Positions 36,304-47,205 of a stretch of 64,000 nucleotides of DNA are shown here, in pieces (position 1 is the first letter of the stretch; each line of letters starts with the position of its first letter). Source of the DNA: Marsupella aquatica (Eukaryota; Marchantiophyta); assembly GCA_973895155.1 (NCBI GenBank), contig OZ316898.1, forward strand, positions 8,990,001 through 9,054,000, written 5' to 3'. The position numbers and the translations under genes were made by a program. The notes beneath the pieces were generated by a model. That model saw only the letters and a list, made by a program, of their open reading frames with translations. It was not told the origin of the DNA and did not search any database.

Positions 36304-39030
36304 TAATAGTGAAAGATATTTCCAAGCAATTCTTAACTAATGGAAGAAAAGCTAATAAGCCTCCATTGCCTGGATATGGAGGGAGATATTAACTGTCAAA
36401 CTTAGCTGCTAAAACATTTTGGAAGCCTAAAGTGTGGGCAGTGCGTGACTTTTGAAACTCATGACATTCTCAGTTATGCATGTAAACTAGAGCCATTAGA
36501 CTTTCTGGAAAGATCTTTCCAAGCCCTTCTAACCAGCCCAAGACTATATGTAGATAAGGATTCACTCTCACCTAATATTTCCCCATTTTTGTTTGTGCGC
36601 CCTTTCTCCCGCTCATTCGGTGAAAAAGGGTCCATGGGAGCATCACTTTCGATGTATATAGCTTCCCATTTCAATTGAAAAGAAGTTCATTAAATACAAT
36701 ATACTGCAGTAGGGAATCCTTTTTCATTTGTTTTGTTTTGTACTGATTTGTTTGAAGGGGAAATGGTCTTTGAGCATGCTTTTTATTTGTCTTGAAAACT
36801 CCGCAGACACGGCACACATTGCCACATTGCCACATGGTTAATTAACAATTAACAGGCACACCACGTTAAGCCTGTGCAGGCCAGGCAAAAGGTTCACGAG
36901 CCACTTTCTAGCTAGAATCATTTCTTGTGTCAATGGATGAATAAGGTTTCTCATTCAAAAAAATGATTTAGTAGTGACTAAAATATAGGGTGTCTTAAAA
37001 CTGACATCAAACAGATATAAAAGTTAAATCTATTTTACATTAATAAACATCAAATTGACCTAAAATGATTTTTGGAATGTAACCAATCACTTGTCCATAC
37101 TCTGCAAGTGCAAGACAGGTTTGCTTTCCGGAGAGATTTCATTGTTTGTGTAAATTGTTCTTGGCTAGTTATCGATGTACAATAAGTGGATTGTGCTCTT
37201 GGATTAACTTAGTTTATGCACTAGAAGAAGTACTTAGACGTTAACATAACTTTCAAGATGTTTTGAAACCATGTTTTACTAACAAGTGAATCTCACACTT
37301 CAGGCTTTTGTGCTTCTCCATTTTTGGATCTTTTGCTGGAGGTTTACATTTGTTAGTATAAATCTGTTCCAACACTAGGAAAACGAGAAGTTGTTAGACT
37401 CCCGCATGTTGGTAAGCATTTCAAGTTGTATGGGATTCAACACCTTACAATCTCTAATAGCATGTCTCAAAGCTTGCTGATGGTGGCTTTTGGCCACAAG
37501 CATATGGCCATAGCTGTTTCACACAGTTGTATATAAGTGTTTTTTTCCACTAGCCTCTACACTGACTTATGGTCAAATATTTATGGCAAGAAGTTACAGA
37601 TCATGAATTTGGTAGTCCATACTTTTTTTTGTCCCTAACCTTAATTACTACCATCTTCCCCCCAACACAACGCCATGGCCTTGTGTTCTAATAGTGGACC
37701 GTGGAGCACTCTAGTGCGTTGTATTCAAGTTTTGACTATATGTTTTCATTTTTTGTATTTGCATTGTGTTTGAAAACGGGAGTTGTGTTCAAATATTGAC
37801 ATTGTGTTTATACTATTTGTGCTCAATGTAGAACAGTTTAGGGTCAGATCTCGAAAACACTGTCCAACTCAAACACAATGCCAGTGAGTTGTGTTAAAAT
37901 GACCTTGTGTTTGAATAAATAAATACATTTTTGAACACAATGCTCGGGGTGCTGTGTGTTAAAATGACCTTGTGTTTGAATAAATAAATACATTTTTGAA
38001 CACAATGCGGTAGTCCGTCAAATTTTGAGCTTTTGAGACCCCCTCATACACACAGGACCTGAGAAAGTAAGCCCTTGCACTTGTATAATTTAGCCACACC
38101 CATTTGCATCCAAGAGGGCCAACATCTTGCTCATTGATTGCCAAAAGCCTCCTACTTTCCCCTCATAGATTGGACTGGATAGTTGAAGTTTTCTACTCAT
38201 AGTTTGGACTGGATAGTTTCAGTTTTCATTAAACGTCAAACTTTTGGGGGGGAGGGGCAGCCCAGAGAGGGTTAAATGCCCCCAAGGCCATCAAACATCA
38301 CTCGAATCCATGGAGTGGCCTGGGCTGCCCAGTACTAGGTGTAGTTGAACCAGACAACCAAAGGGTACAAGCTAGTGAGCACATGGCATTGGGCAAACTA
38401 CCACTATGTTTTGAGTGATAAATTGGCGCTATGGCTAACGCATGAGATCACCATGTGAAAGTTTGGAAGCGTACTATGTATACTTCTCTATCATGTGAAT
38501 GTACCCCTAGGCTCTTGACAGGGCAAGGGCAGGTTTGGTTCTAACTCTTTTATGAAAAGGTGCTCAGATATTCATCATCTCACATACAACAAAGGCTTTC
38601 ATCTTGATTTTTTCTTTTATCATAAAGACAGATTCGCAAGTCAGTCATTGGGAGATTCCAAGACGAGAGAGAGAAACTATGCACATAATAAGCGAAAGTT
38701 TAAAGCCAAGGATCTGGTAAATGGTATGTATCACCATCCTCCAGAATCCATCTTCAATTGTTACAGAGGAATTTGTGACAAAATGGAGGCCACAAATTTC
38801 ATAATCACTTGCTGGTCACAATGTTGACTGTCTGATTGGAAAGTCTCGATTGGACCTAGAGCCTACCATCAAAGGTGGTCCAAACAAGAGGCAAAGTCAC
38901 AGTTGAGTTCAAAAATAAAATAGATCACGTAAACACTACTCTGGACTTTGATTGACGTGTTGTTGACTAAGATATACACAAGGGTACGGAGGACGGCTGT
39001 ATAATAGAGAACTCAGTACAAATCCATTGT
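36304..39030. other. Spacer between the LHT genes
   Basis: No supported gene. Includes a 65-bp tandem duplication (GTGTTAAAATGACCTTGTGT at 37891 and 37956), and GATTGGACTGGATAGTT repeated near 38170 with a variant near 38202. A 91-codon frame at 38552-38827 shows no family resemblance. Confidence 0.5.
37891..38008. repeat. 65-bp tandem duplication
   Basis: Two near-identical copies, 37891-37955 and 37956-38008 (the second slightly shorter). Confidence 0.85.
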
Positions 39031-41731
39031 TTACTGGTAGAACTGATATGTGGACGCATCCTTAATGATGTTTCGCATGCCTCCAATTGTTGCGACTGTT
39101 GCGAGTAAAACGCCTAAGAAGATTAGAAGCTGCGAACAATATATCAAATCGAGAACACTTTAGTCCACTGTGTTACAGATCACAGAAATGAGCGCATTCG
39201 TTTACAACGAGGAATGTCATGACAGAAGTTCAGAAGAGCTGTGCACAAAACTTACCCAATTGATCAGCCACGAAGGACTGAAAACCCTCGGTTTCTTAAT
39301 CTTCAACCATATGATACACGGCAACTGTACAAAACAGTTCGAGATCAGTTTCCTCGAATTCTTAGCTCAAGTCCATGGCACTGTCAGGCGTACACTTCAG
39401 GGGACAGATCAGTGGAAAGATTTCAACTTACGAAGTATGTTGTTGGAGCAAAGGCGAACCCTCCCAAGAATCCGAGTAAATCACCGAAAAATGGCAAAGT
39501 ACAGGCCACAAAAGCCGTCGCCACTGGACAACAGACCAACAAGTTGAAGACCAGATAAGTTCCTTTTCACGAAAAACGCAGGAAAGAATTGAAGGAGGAT
39601 GCAAATCCCATGGATACGGAAAACGAGAGACTCGATTTCGCAATACGCCAGAATGGAAAAGCGGGCGGGAACTTACAAACATAGCTGCATCTGGTCACAA
39701 CTCGCAAAATGGCAGAGGGGGGAAGATGCAATTTCTTCACCAATACAGTCTCGAGCATATCAAACACAGGCATTGCGTACAGCTGCAGCCAGGCATCAAG
39801 ATTGTTTCCCAAAATTGGTCATCACGAGATTGAGGTATCAAGTCCAATCATGACGGAGCAATAGCAAACATGAATTTAGGAAGATCTCCAACAGTTCGCA
39901 AGTGCCCCAGAATTCTAACTATCTGCAAAATATCCACAACAAGTCCACAACAAGTATGGCATGTTCGAGGCATACATACCTGATAACTTCCAGTAACATG
40001 AATGACCACCATGAAATTGGCAGTTGCAATGAGCCACCTTGGATTACCCAACAAGAGCAGGATGTTCCCCGTAATTGCGTTTCCGTAGGCCCAGTAACCA
40101 AGTAGTGCCACAGGGAAGTAGCACAATGCAACAACAATGTATGCTACCACCACACCGCGCCACATAGCAATCTTGGACGGTTTCTCAGGGGTCGATGGAA
40201 GAGTGGCTTGGATTTCGAGCACCACGTTGTGACCGGCGTAGGCGAAAGCCACAGTTCCTAGCGCGTTGAAGATTCCGAACACTAGATCTGGCATTCCCTG
40301 GTCTGGCAGATGGTAGTCAACGTTCGGCGTCTGACCCTCCTTTACGGTGTCGGCCCAAGCGATGGTGGAATAGCTGCACTCCCCGCTCTGTATGTTAGTA
40401 TATATGGACAGGTAATGTTCCTGAGAGTATGACACAACAGTACAAAACAGCTGGAACACCTGAAAAATTCAATCTGTTTTTCTCACTAATTGTCTCCGCA
40501 GTCTCTAAGTTATCGTTGTCCATAGCCTACAGACAGGCATAAAGAAGAGCGGATTAGAAGGCTGGTGGCACCTGAGGGACATAACAGCTGCCGCTAGGGA
40601 GATGCCGGCGATAGAATTGAAGTTGGGAAGCTGAGCCAGGAGGAAGTGCTGCGAAGCGAAGATGACGATGAAAGCCGTTTGACCGATGTGACCACAGCTC
40701 GTTTTTTGGTCACTTGCTGGTATATTTTTGCACCTGATCAGCCTGTAGAATTTGAACAAGGATTGCCCACCTGTGACCATGTAGACAATGTCCACACCTA
40801 TCTCAACGATTAACTGTTGTGGTACCACTATCCACAGCCCCAACCTTTCCCCAAACGCTTCTTGCCCAAGCTCATGGTATCGGTCAAATCTCTTCCCTTT
40901 CACCATCTCATGCATTTGCACCATTTGCCACAACGTGTATAGGGTGATGATCCACGACAACACCAGGACAGTGGTTCCTGCTCCCCTGCATCATCCACAA
41001 CCAGGCAAACAATCAGAACCGAGTTCTGTTCAACACACGAATTTCTCCTCTAAGCAATCGAGAAACAGAGGGAAAGGGCGAAAGTAAGTGTTTGCACGAC
41101 TTACCATCCAAGATACACCATGGCTGACGGCAGACCCAGCACACCTGCTCCCACCATGGCGGTGACGTTGTGAAAGGTTGAGTACCACCATTTTGCGTTC
41201 CGGGAGCCTGTCACAGGTAGCCAATCGTCCACATCCTTCATCGTTCCAGGATGCCTAAGGCCAGTGTCATTTTCCTGCGACGAACATCCCATCTCAATAT
41301 CAGGAACAAGCACAAAATCTCCAATTTCCAGTCAAATTCACTTCCGTATCAATCCACGTAATTGAATGACTCTTTCCGAAGCAGCCCCAAGAACGCAGGA
41401 GATAGACCTTCGTCAATCGGTATGTGAGGGACTCTCTCGAAAATACACAATGGACGCAGCAGCCCCCACATCATCGTCACTCCGTATTCGGGTGAATATC
41501 CTTAACTAGGCAGTGGACGCAGCTCACACACCAACAGCGAATTTCACTGACGCAGTCAGTGTCTGGGCTCCACACCCCAAACGAAGAGCAAAGCGAAAGG
41601 GGAAAAATTGGCTCCTGCCGCGATAGATCCCGCCCCTGAAGTTCGACAACGGTCCACAGTCTCCATACCTTTGACATAGCAGAGTTGCCCGGAGGTGGTG
41701 AGAGGTCTGTCGCGGCACCAACCTGTGCCAT
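39031..41731 (-). CDS. LHT-type amino acid transporter, copy 2
   Basis: A paralogue of copy 1: plasma-membrane amino acid/proton symporter of the AAAP superfamily. Eight exons: 41731-41669, 41274-41105, 40985-40572, 40373-39980, 39782-39677, 39523-39432, 39324-39256 and 39129-39031. They join in phase to 468 residues. Hallmarks are [100 protein letters not shown] and [11 protein letters not shown] then LPCIIW. It ends DASTYQFYQ, the normal LHT end. Every intron position and phase matches copy 1, and exons 6 and 7 are the same length, so the two arose by tandem duplication of the whole gene. Copy 2 lacks the inserts of copy 1 and is nearer the family norm. Confidence 0.94.
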
Positions 41732-43990
41732 GCTGCAGCAATCGTGCTTCTTCTTCTGCCGTCACTCGAGGATTTCAGATCTCCCCTCGCCGAGCAGGTC
41801 CTGATTATTCCGCAAGAGAATGCACGAGGTGCTGGACCGATCCGCGCTGCCCAACGACAGCCTTCCACAATCCCCAACCCCGACTCCAAAATGGCAGAAT
41901 CGCTTCCACAATCCCCAACCCCGTCTCCGATATGGCAGAATCGCCGCCCGATGTAAATAGAAAACAATCACCAGTCTGGCGCTGCTGCGGCAGACATTTC
42001 TTCGTCCTCCACAACAATTCCTCCACAACGAGAGCAGTCTGCCGCACGAAGCCTCCTCCTCTTAACGGCTCTACTGCCCTGGAGCTGTGGAGCAAACCAA
42101 ACCCAAAAATTGCGTCCTCGTGAGACCCCCTCTTCCGCCGCTCCTCCGCCCGTCCGTCCGTTTGTACGTCGGCCGGGATCGCCACTCCCCTTTCTGCTCG
42201 CCGCGGCCAATCTCTACAATGCAGCAACCGATACACAGGGATGGGCGAGAGCATACACAATGCGCAGGCTGAGGGACGGGAGAGAGACGAGAGGAAGAAA
42301 AAGAGAAGAGAGGCACGAAACGGAAACGAAGAAAGCTCGAAAGAAGAAGATTGGTGATGATGGTGGTGCCGGGCTAGTAAATATGCTCGACCGAATGACA
42401 GTCAACACCTACATGATTCTTAAATGTCTTCTGGGCAGGATGTGGGCCCCGTGCACGAATAGAGATTCGTCTCACTCTAATCACCGCAGTCTTCGTCGAG
42501 CTGTAACTTTTTCCACCTGAAGTGGTAACCTTTTGCTCCAAAATGTTTCTGTAGGCTTTTTTTTCTTGTCAATGTGACAGACATATTTTTATTTCTATTT
42601 TATACCATTCTATCTATATTCTATCTAGTCTATTTTTTGTGGTATACACTAGTGTCCTGCTGACAGCGAATTGTGGGAGGTAGTGTCCAGGAAAACGAAA
42701 GCTTGAGTTTTGCGTGGCTATTGAGCTCGAGTTTTGAGGGGCTATAATGCTCATAATGCTCATAATGCTCAGGGAAACATGACCCTAATTTATTTAAAGA
42801 TTTTTAATCATTTTCACTAATTTTAGAAAAGTAGAGTAGAATCTTCCTAAAGGGGTGATCCAAATCTTGACAAACTTGACCACTATTAGCTTCCAAGAAT
42901 GGAGAGACAAATACAAAGGGGAAAATCATGAAGGGCACGTAGAAGTATTGTGACGATCTGGCTTTCTGTTTGGCTCATGCTATTGTGGGATATAGTGTCA
43001 AGAGAAACTACAGTAACTGCGCTTTAGATAGCCCCCTCAATTGTTGTTGAGTGGAGATTCCCAAAGAAGAGTCTTGACCCGGAAACTACTAGTAAGTGTG
43101 ATCTTTTCCTACTAGTGTTTTTACTATCCCCCAAACTGGTAGAAGTTATTAACCTGTATTAAAACTAATTTAATTATTAGGTTGCCCCAGTTTTGTATAT
43201 GGGTTGGCTTAACTCAATTATATTAACCCAAGATAGCACACAATAGGTTACCTGACCTTGGAGGCTTGCAATTTGGCCTTGCTAACCGCCTCAAACTGTA
43301 CCTTCACCTTGGACAAGGTTCCCCCATGTGACACTCGGCAGAATCCTGGCATAGACTATTGTCTACATGCAAGGACTATCTCATTTTAGTCTGGATGTTG
43401 CATTTACCATTGGAGGGGGTTAGCTTGGACAACTTATGAGTCTCCATGTGTCCCCAGACCAAATACATGTCATTTCGGGTTAGTCTAGCAGCTAAGCTAA
43501 CCGTGAGTTCCTGCCTAGAGTACAACTGTGTTGCTTCTCATGGAGTATTCGTGATTTTCTTTGGTACAAAAGAAAATTCATTTAGAGAGTGGCTTCCTTT
43601 TTTGAAAACAAACTTGTTTGGAGGCACATTGACGTAACCCACCAACTCATTTAGATCTATCTCTAGACCCTAATCCCAACAACCTCTGCCAGTAGTAAAC
43701 CAAACTCTTTAAAAACTCCGAGAAATAGAAATTGAGTTTTTTCCAATCAAACAAGTTTGCAACTCAATTTGTCAAATTTGGGGAGTCTAGGAAATCCCGA
43801 CAAAAATGGGATGAGGTTGTCACCACCGGAGATGGCATTGAGGGATTGAGATCTTAGTTGTGCAGACCGGTACTAGTGTTTAAACTCAAATAGGGGAAAG
43901 CAATCGCTCACACAAATCACAACTGGAAACGCTACCAGTAGTCCTGGGAGGAAGCTTCACAGCAGGCGAGTAGCAGCAAAGCTCGTCTGT
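41732..43990. other. Promoter side of LHT copy 2 and spacer
   Basis: A GA-rich tract at 42285-42350 and a duplicated phrase, TTCCACAATCCCCAACCCCG (41864 and 41908), lie in the probable leader or promoter. Several overlapping open frames on both strands between 41524 and 42520 have skewed composition and no family match. No gene was seen from 42530 to 43990. Confidence 0.45.
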
Positions 43991-43992
43991 TA

Positions 43993-44118
43993 GTCCTACT
44001 TCACTCGCATTGCGAGGTACTGCAGCATGTGCGGGATGACTGTGAACATACTTGCTCCCAAGATCAGCTCAATCGGCCAACCAGTGACGTAACATGCAGA
44101 TTCCGCAGGATCCATCCT
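43993..44118 (-). CDS. Possible last exon of an unrecognised membrane protein
   Basis: Minus-strand frame from ATG at about 44116 to TAG: MDPAESACYVTGWP, then a hydrophobic stretch (IELILGASMFTVIPHMLQYL), ending AMRVK. The frame continues upstream through YENHRRRR to a candidate acceptor (GGCAGCATAG). The TM-plus-basic pattern looks real, but no further exons could be joined with confidence. It may be a gene fragment or chance. Confidence 0.25.
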
Positions 44119-45254
44119 CCTTCTCCTATGATTCTCATAGCCTATGCTGCCAAAACTGCAAGTGCTAGAATAGTAGGGTCAACCGCGTGAGAATTGCTCC
44201 AAATTCTGACGATGAAAAACGCGACCACCAAAAAGAAGAAACGGAGAACTGAAGAAGGCGATTGAGCATGTCCGGACAAAAATTGACTTGGGATTGTCCG
44301 ATTGTGTAACCGGCTGAACGGCCATTAACATTAGTGAGCAGGAATGCTGAGGAAGAAAGATAAGGTTCTACAGTCATAACATTACTTCTAAACACATCCC
44401 TTCTTCTGTTGTACTGTGTGTCAACGGTCAAATGTATGACTTCTTTAGTATGGCCCACAAAGGTAGACCGTGTCTTTTAAGTACTAATAGGAGTATCACT
44501 GTTTGACAACACCGCCCAATAAGGCAAATGGGACACAAAGTTTGAGGTAGAAAATGCTATACAGATCAATGTTGTACAGATCAATTTAAACATAAATTTA
44601 CTTAGATTGTCATGTTTTTTAACACAATTCAAATCTTGTCACTATGTCCCTTATTTTATATATGGGTTGAGAGAATTCACTTCAGTTAGCTCTTTCACAT
44701 CGAATGGTTATCATTGCACCCTCTGTTCATTGATTCAATGACCCAGGTCTCCCCCAAGATGACTTTGACCACCCTTGGGTCAGTTGACCAAGGAGTGTGT
44801 CAGGTGGTCCGGTCCTCCTATCTAATGCCCAGCCTGTTTAGGGCCTGCGTCTCTCTGTCCTCCTAAGAGCATCTCTAGCCGTTTGGCGGTAGCTGACCTC
44901 CAAACCCCAAATTTGCCCTGTATGGTTCAACACCAAAAATTAGCCCCAATCGCGTGCTCTAAAATCTCCAGCAGTAGTGGGATTTTTTACCACCATCCTT
45001 TAGCCATGGTTTGAACTGCTCTCGGCCCGGTTTAAACAAGCCCTGAAACAAGCCACAAATCCAACTGAACCCTACATGCTCTGCACCTTTGGTTCTTGTG
45101 CTTGCAGCAGTGTCAAATGCCATCACTGGCTACTCGTGCTTTGCCAAAAATTCTGATGTGTGAGAAGTTGTCAATGTTGTCCTTAGAGTTCACAATAATC
45201 TAGTGGACGTTTGGGAAGGTGAGAATTTTTATAAATCCTTGATACTGTACTGCT
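44119..45254. other. Gene-free spacer
   Basis: No supported gene. A 97-codon frame at 44165-44458 has no recognisable domain. Confidence 0.4.
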
Positions 45255-47205
45255 TTGGTTCACTGCATAGACACCATACAAAGATGGGGTCAGATTTTAA
45301 GAAAATGGTGGAGGACTATGAAGCAGATTCATTGGGATGAAGAGGAGCGATTATGGGAGATGATGATGTACACTAGACCACTCACCATCACCACCATCTT
45401 GACAACACCAAGGAAAGAGAAGCATGGAGGATCTAGACTTGCAGGCAGGACCAAGAATGTGGATAGGATGAGAATAAAAGGTGCAATAGATTTGTAGAAT
45501 TATTATTTTGCAAAGAATACTAAGTATGGAGAGCTCTTATTTAGAACGAGGTTCAGGATGACCAGTAGTTTGTTCAATAAGATTTTGTGTGCTGGTGTCT
45601 CGGGGGTCTCACTATATGGAAGCCTCCCCAGCACCTGCGACATTTTTAGGTCTCGGCCCCCTAAAATGTTAGAAAAGATTTAATTTTTTCAACCCCTATA
45701 AAGTTGGAATATTCTTGGAATATTCCAAATTTTTGGTTAGAAGTACCATAATATTCTTATAAGTCTCAAAATTGGATTTACAGTACCCTATTGTTCTTTT
45801 GAAAAAATTCTTAACTCTTCACTTTGAACCAATAAAATGACTCTATCTTTCGTCACACGTGATATGTCATTTTTGTGGAAGTGAAACCCTTGAGGCCGGT
45901 GTGCACACAACAAATACTTCCAATGGAAATGTGATCATGCTCCAAGGAACCTTGGTTTGTCTCCACATCAAACCTCATTGCAACATTACCACAACTAGCT
46001 TATGGAGTTGGGGCAGCTGCAATGGATGAGTAGCAATATTCCAACTCATATTGCCGAGACCCTCACTGAGACCACAGCTCTAGAATCATTGTATAGGTTT
46101 GTCAAAGCCTTTAGGGAACTATACCAAGAGAGGTTTTTGGGTAATTGTAGTGTGCAATGAAACAGTAAAAACCATCCTTGCATGAGCAGACTTTTTACTC
46201 ACATGACCCCTGTTTTTTATATCCAACTGTCTTGCTAACAACAACCTGGTTGGTAACATCCATTCTGGGGACTCTTCTTTTTGGCTAGCAAACTTGCTAG
46301 CCATCTGGAGTCTTCAAAACCACTAAAAATACAAAAGGCAGCAAAAATCAAAAGAAATTTAAAACCACTAGTGAATCACTAACAAGACTCTCCTTGCTAT
46401 CAAAACTTCTGTTTGCTTGCATTATACAATATCTCAAGGATTTTGAGGAAGCCAAATGCACAGGATTTCCAGAACCACCTTGAAATTAACCAAACAAGAG
46501 GATTTCTTTGAATGTTTAGGTACTTGGATTGCATGCACTGGCAGTGGAAGAACTGCCCTGTAGCATGGGAAGGTCAGTACAGTGACAAAGATAAAACCAA
46601 TTTGATCATACTTGAGGCTATTGCTGATCAGGAACTTTGGATTTGGCATACATTTTGGGGGCTGGCTGGGGGCAACAATGACCTTGATGTTTTGGACAGG
46701 TCGCCCTCCCCCCCTCCCCCTGGTCGCCCCTTCTCAATGAGTGGGTAGTGAATGATTTTGCTAATGTTCCCTACTATGTCAATGGTGTTGAGTACAACCA
46801 GCAAGCATATCTAGTGGATAGGATTATCCAGAGTGGTCTATGTTCATTTCTAGAATGCACTCACCACACACTGAAACATTGAGTCACTTTGCCAAGTGCC
46901 AGGGTGCTAGAAAGGATGTGGACAGGGGCTTTGGGGTTCTATAAGCCAGGTTTGAGATCATCAAGAAGCCTGCCAAATCTTGGTCTGAGTCAAATTAGAC
47001 TAACATTATAATGACATGTGTAGTGTTGCATAATATGATCTTGGAGGATGAGAGAGGAGAACAATTTACTCCATACTTGAGGGTGACAACTCCAAATTTT
47101 ACAGGAGGAGTCATGCCTTGGTTGGAGTTCATGGAGGCCAATAGGGAGATTCATAATAGAGACAATCATTCCAAATTAAGAAGTGACATTATTCACCACT
47201 TGTGA
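45255..47205 (+). pseudogene. Decayed PIF/Harbinger transposase
   Basis: Four blocks of Harbinger nuclease are in order but shifted and broken. At about 45497-45595: NYYFAKNTKYGELLFRTRFR then MTSSLFNKIL, preceded by a degraded N-terminal part from 45255. At about 45975-46145: ATLPQLAYGVGAAAMDE, then in another frame ETTALESLYRFVKAFRELY. At 46512-46745: YLDCMHWQWKNCPVAWEGQY and IILEAIADQELWIWHTFWGL then AGGNNDLDVL, the block with the first catalytic Asp (LDCMHW). At 46745-47205: FANVPYYVNGVEYNQQAYL and VVLHNMILEDERGEQFTPYL. The segment that should hold the third acidic residue is unreadable. At least five stops or frameshifts and an inserted repeat (45600-45890) make it non-functional. It belongs to a different Harbinger lineage from the element at the right edge. 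Confidence 0.8.
45600..45890. mobile_element. Dispersed repeat, copy A
   Basis: About 70-75 percent alike by eye to 50862-51130. Shared landmarks, in order: CCCCCTAAAATGT, CCCTATAA, GGAATATTCT, TCAAAATTGGATT, AACCAATAAAATGACTC and GTGAAACCC. It sits between two conserved blocks of the Harbinger pseudogene, so it probably inserted there. Non-coding, class unknown. Confidence 0.65.

Noticed and set aside
38552-38827. 91-codon plus-strand frame
   Set aside because: No recognisable motif and no splice partners in the LHT spacer.
41524-42520. Several overlapping frames of 80-151 codons on both strands
   Set aside because: Low-complexity, GA- and GC-rich leader or promoter sequence of LHT copy 2; no family resemblance or splice support.
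46434-46649. Minus-strand frame opposite the Harbinger pseudogene
   Set aside because: Shadow of the plus-strand transposase remnant.
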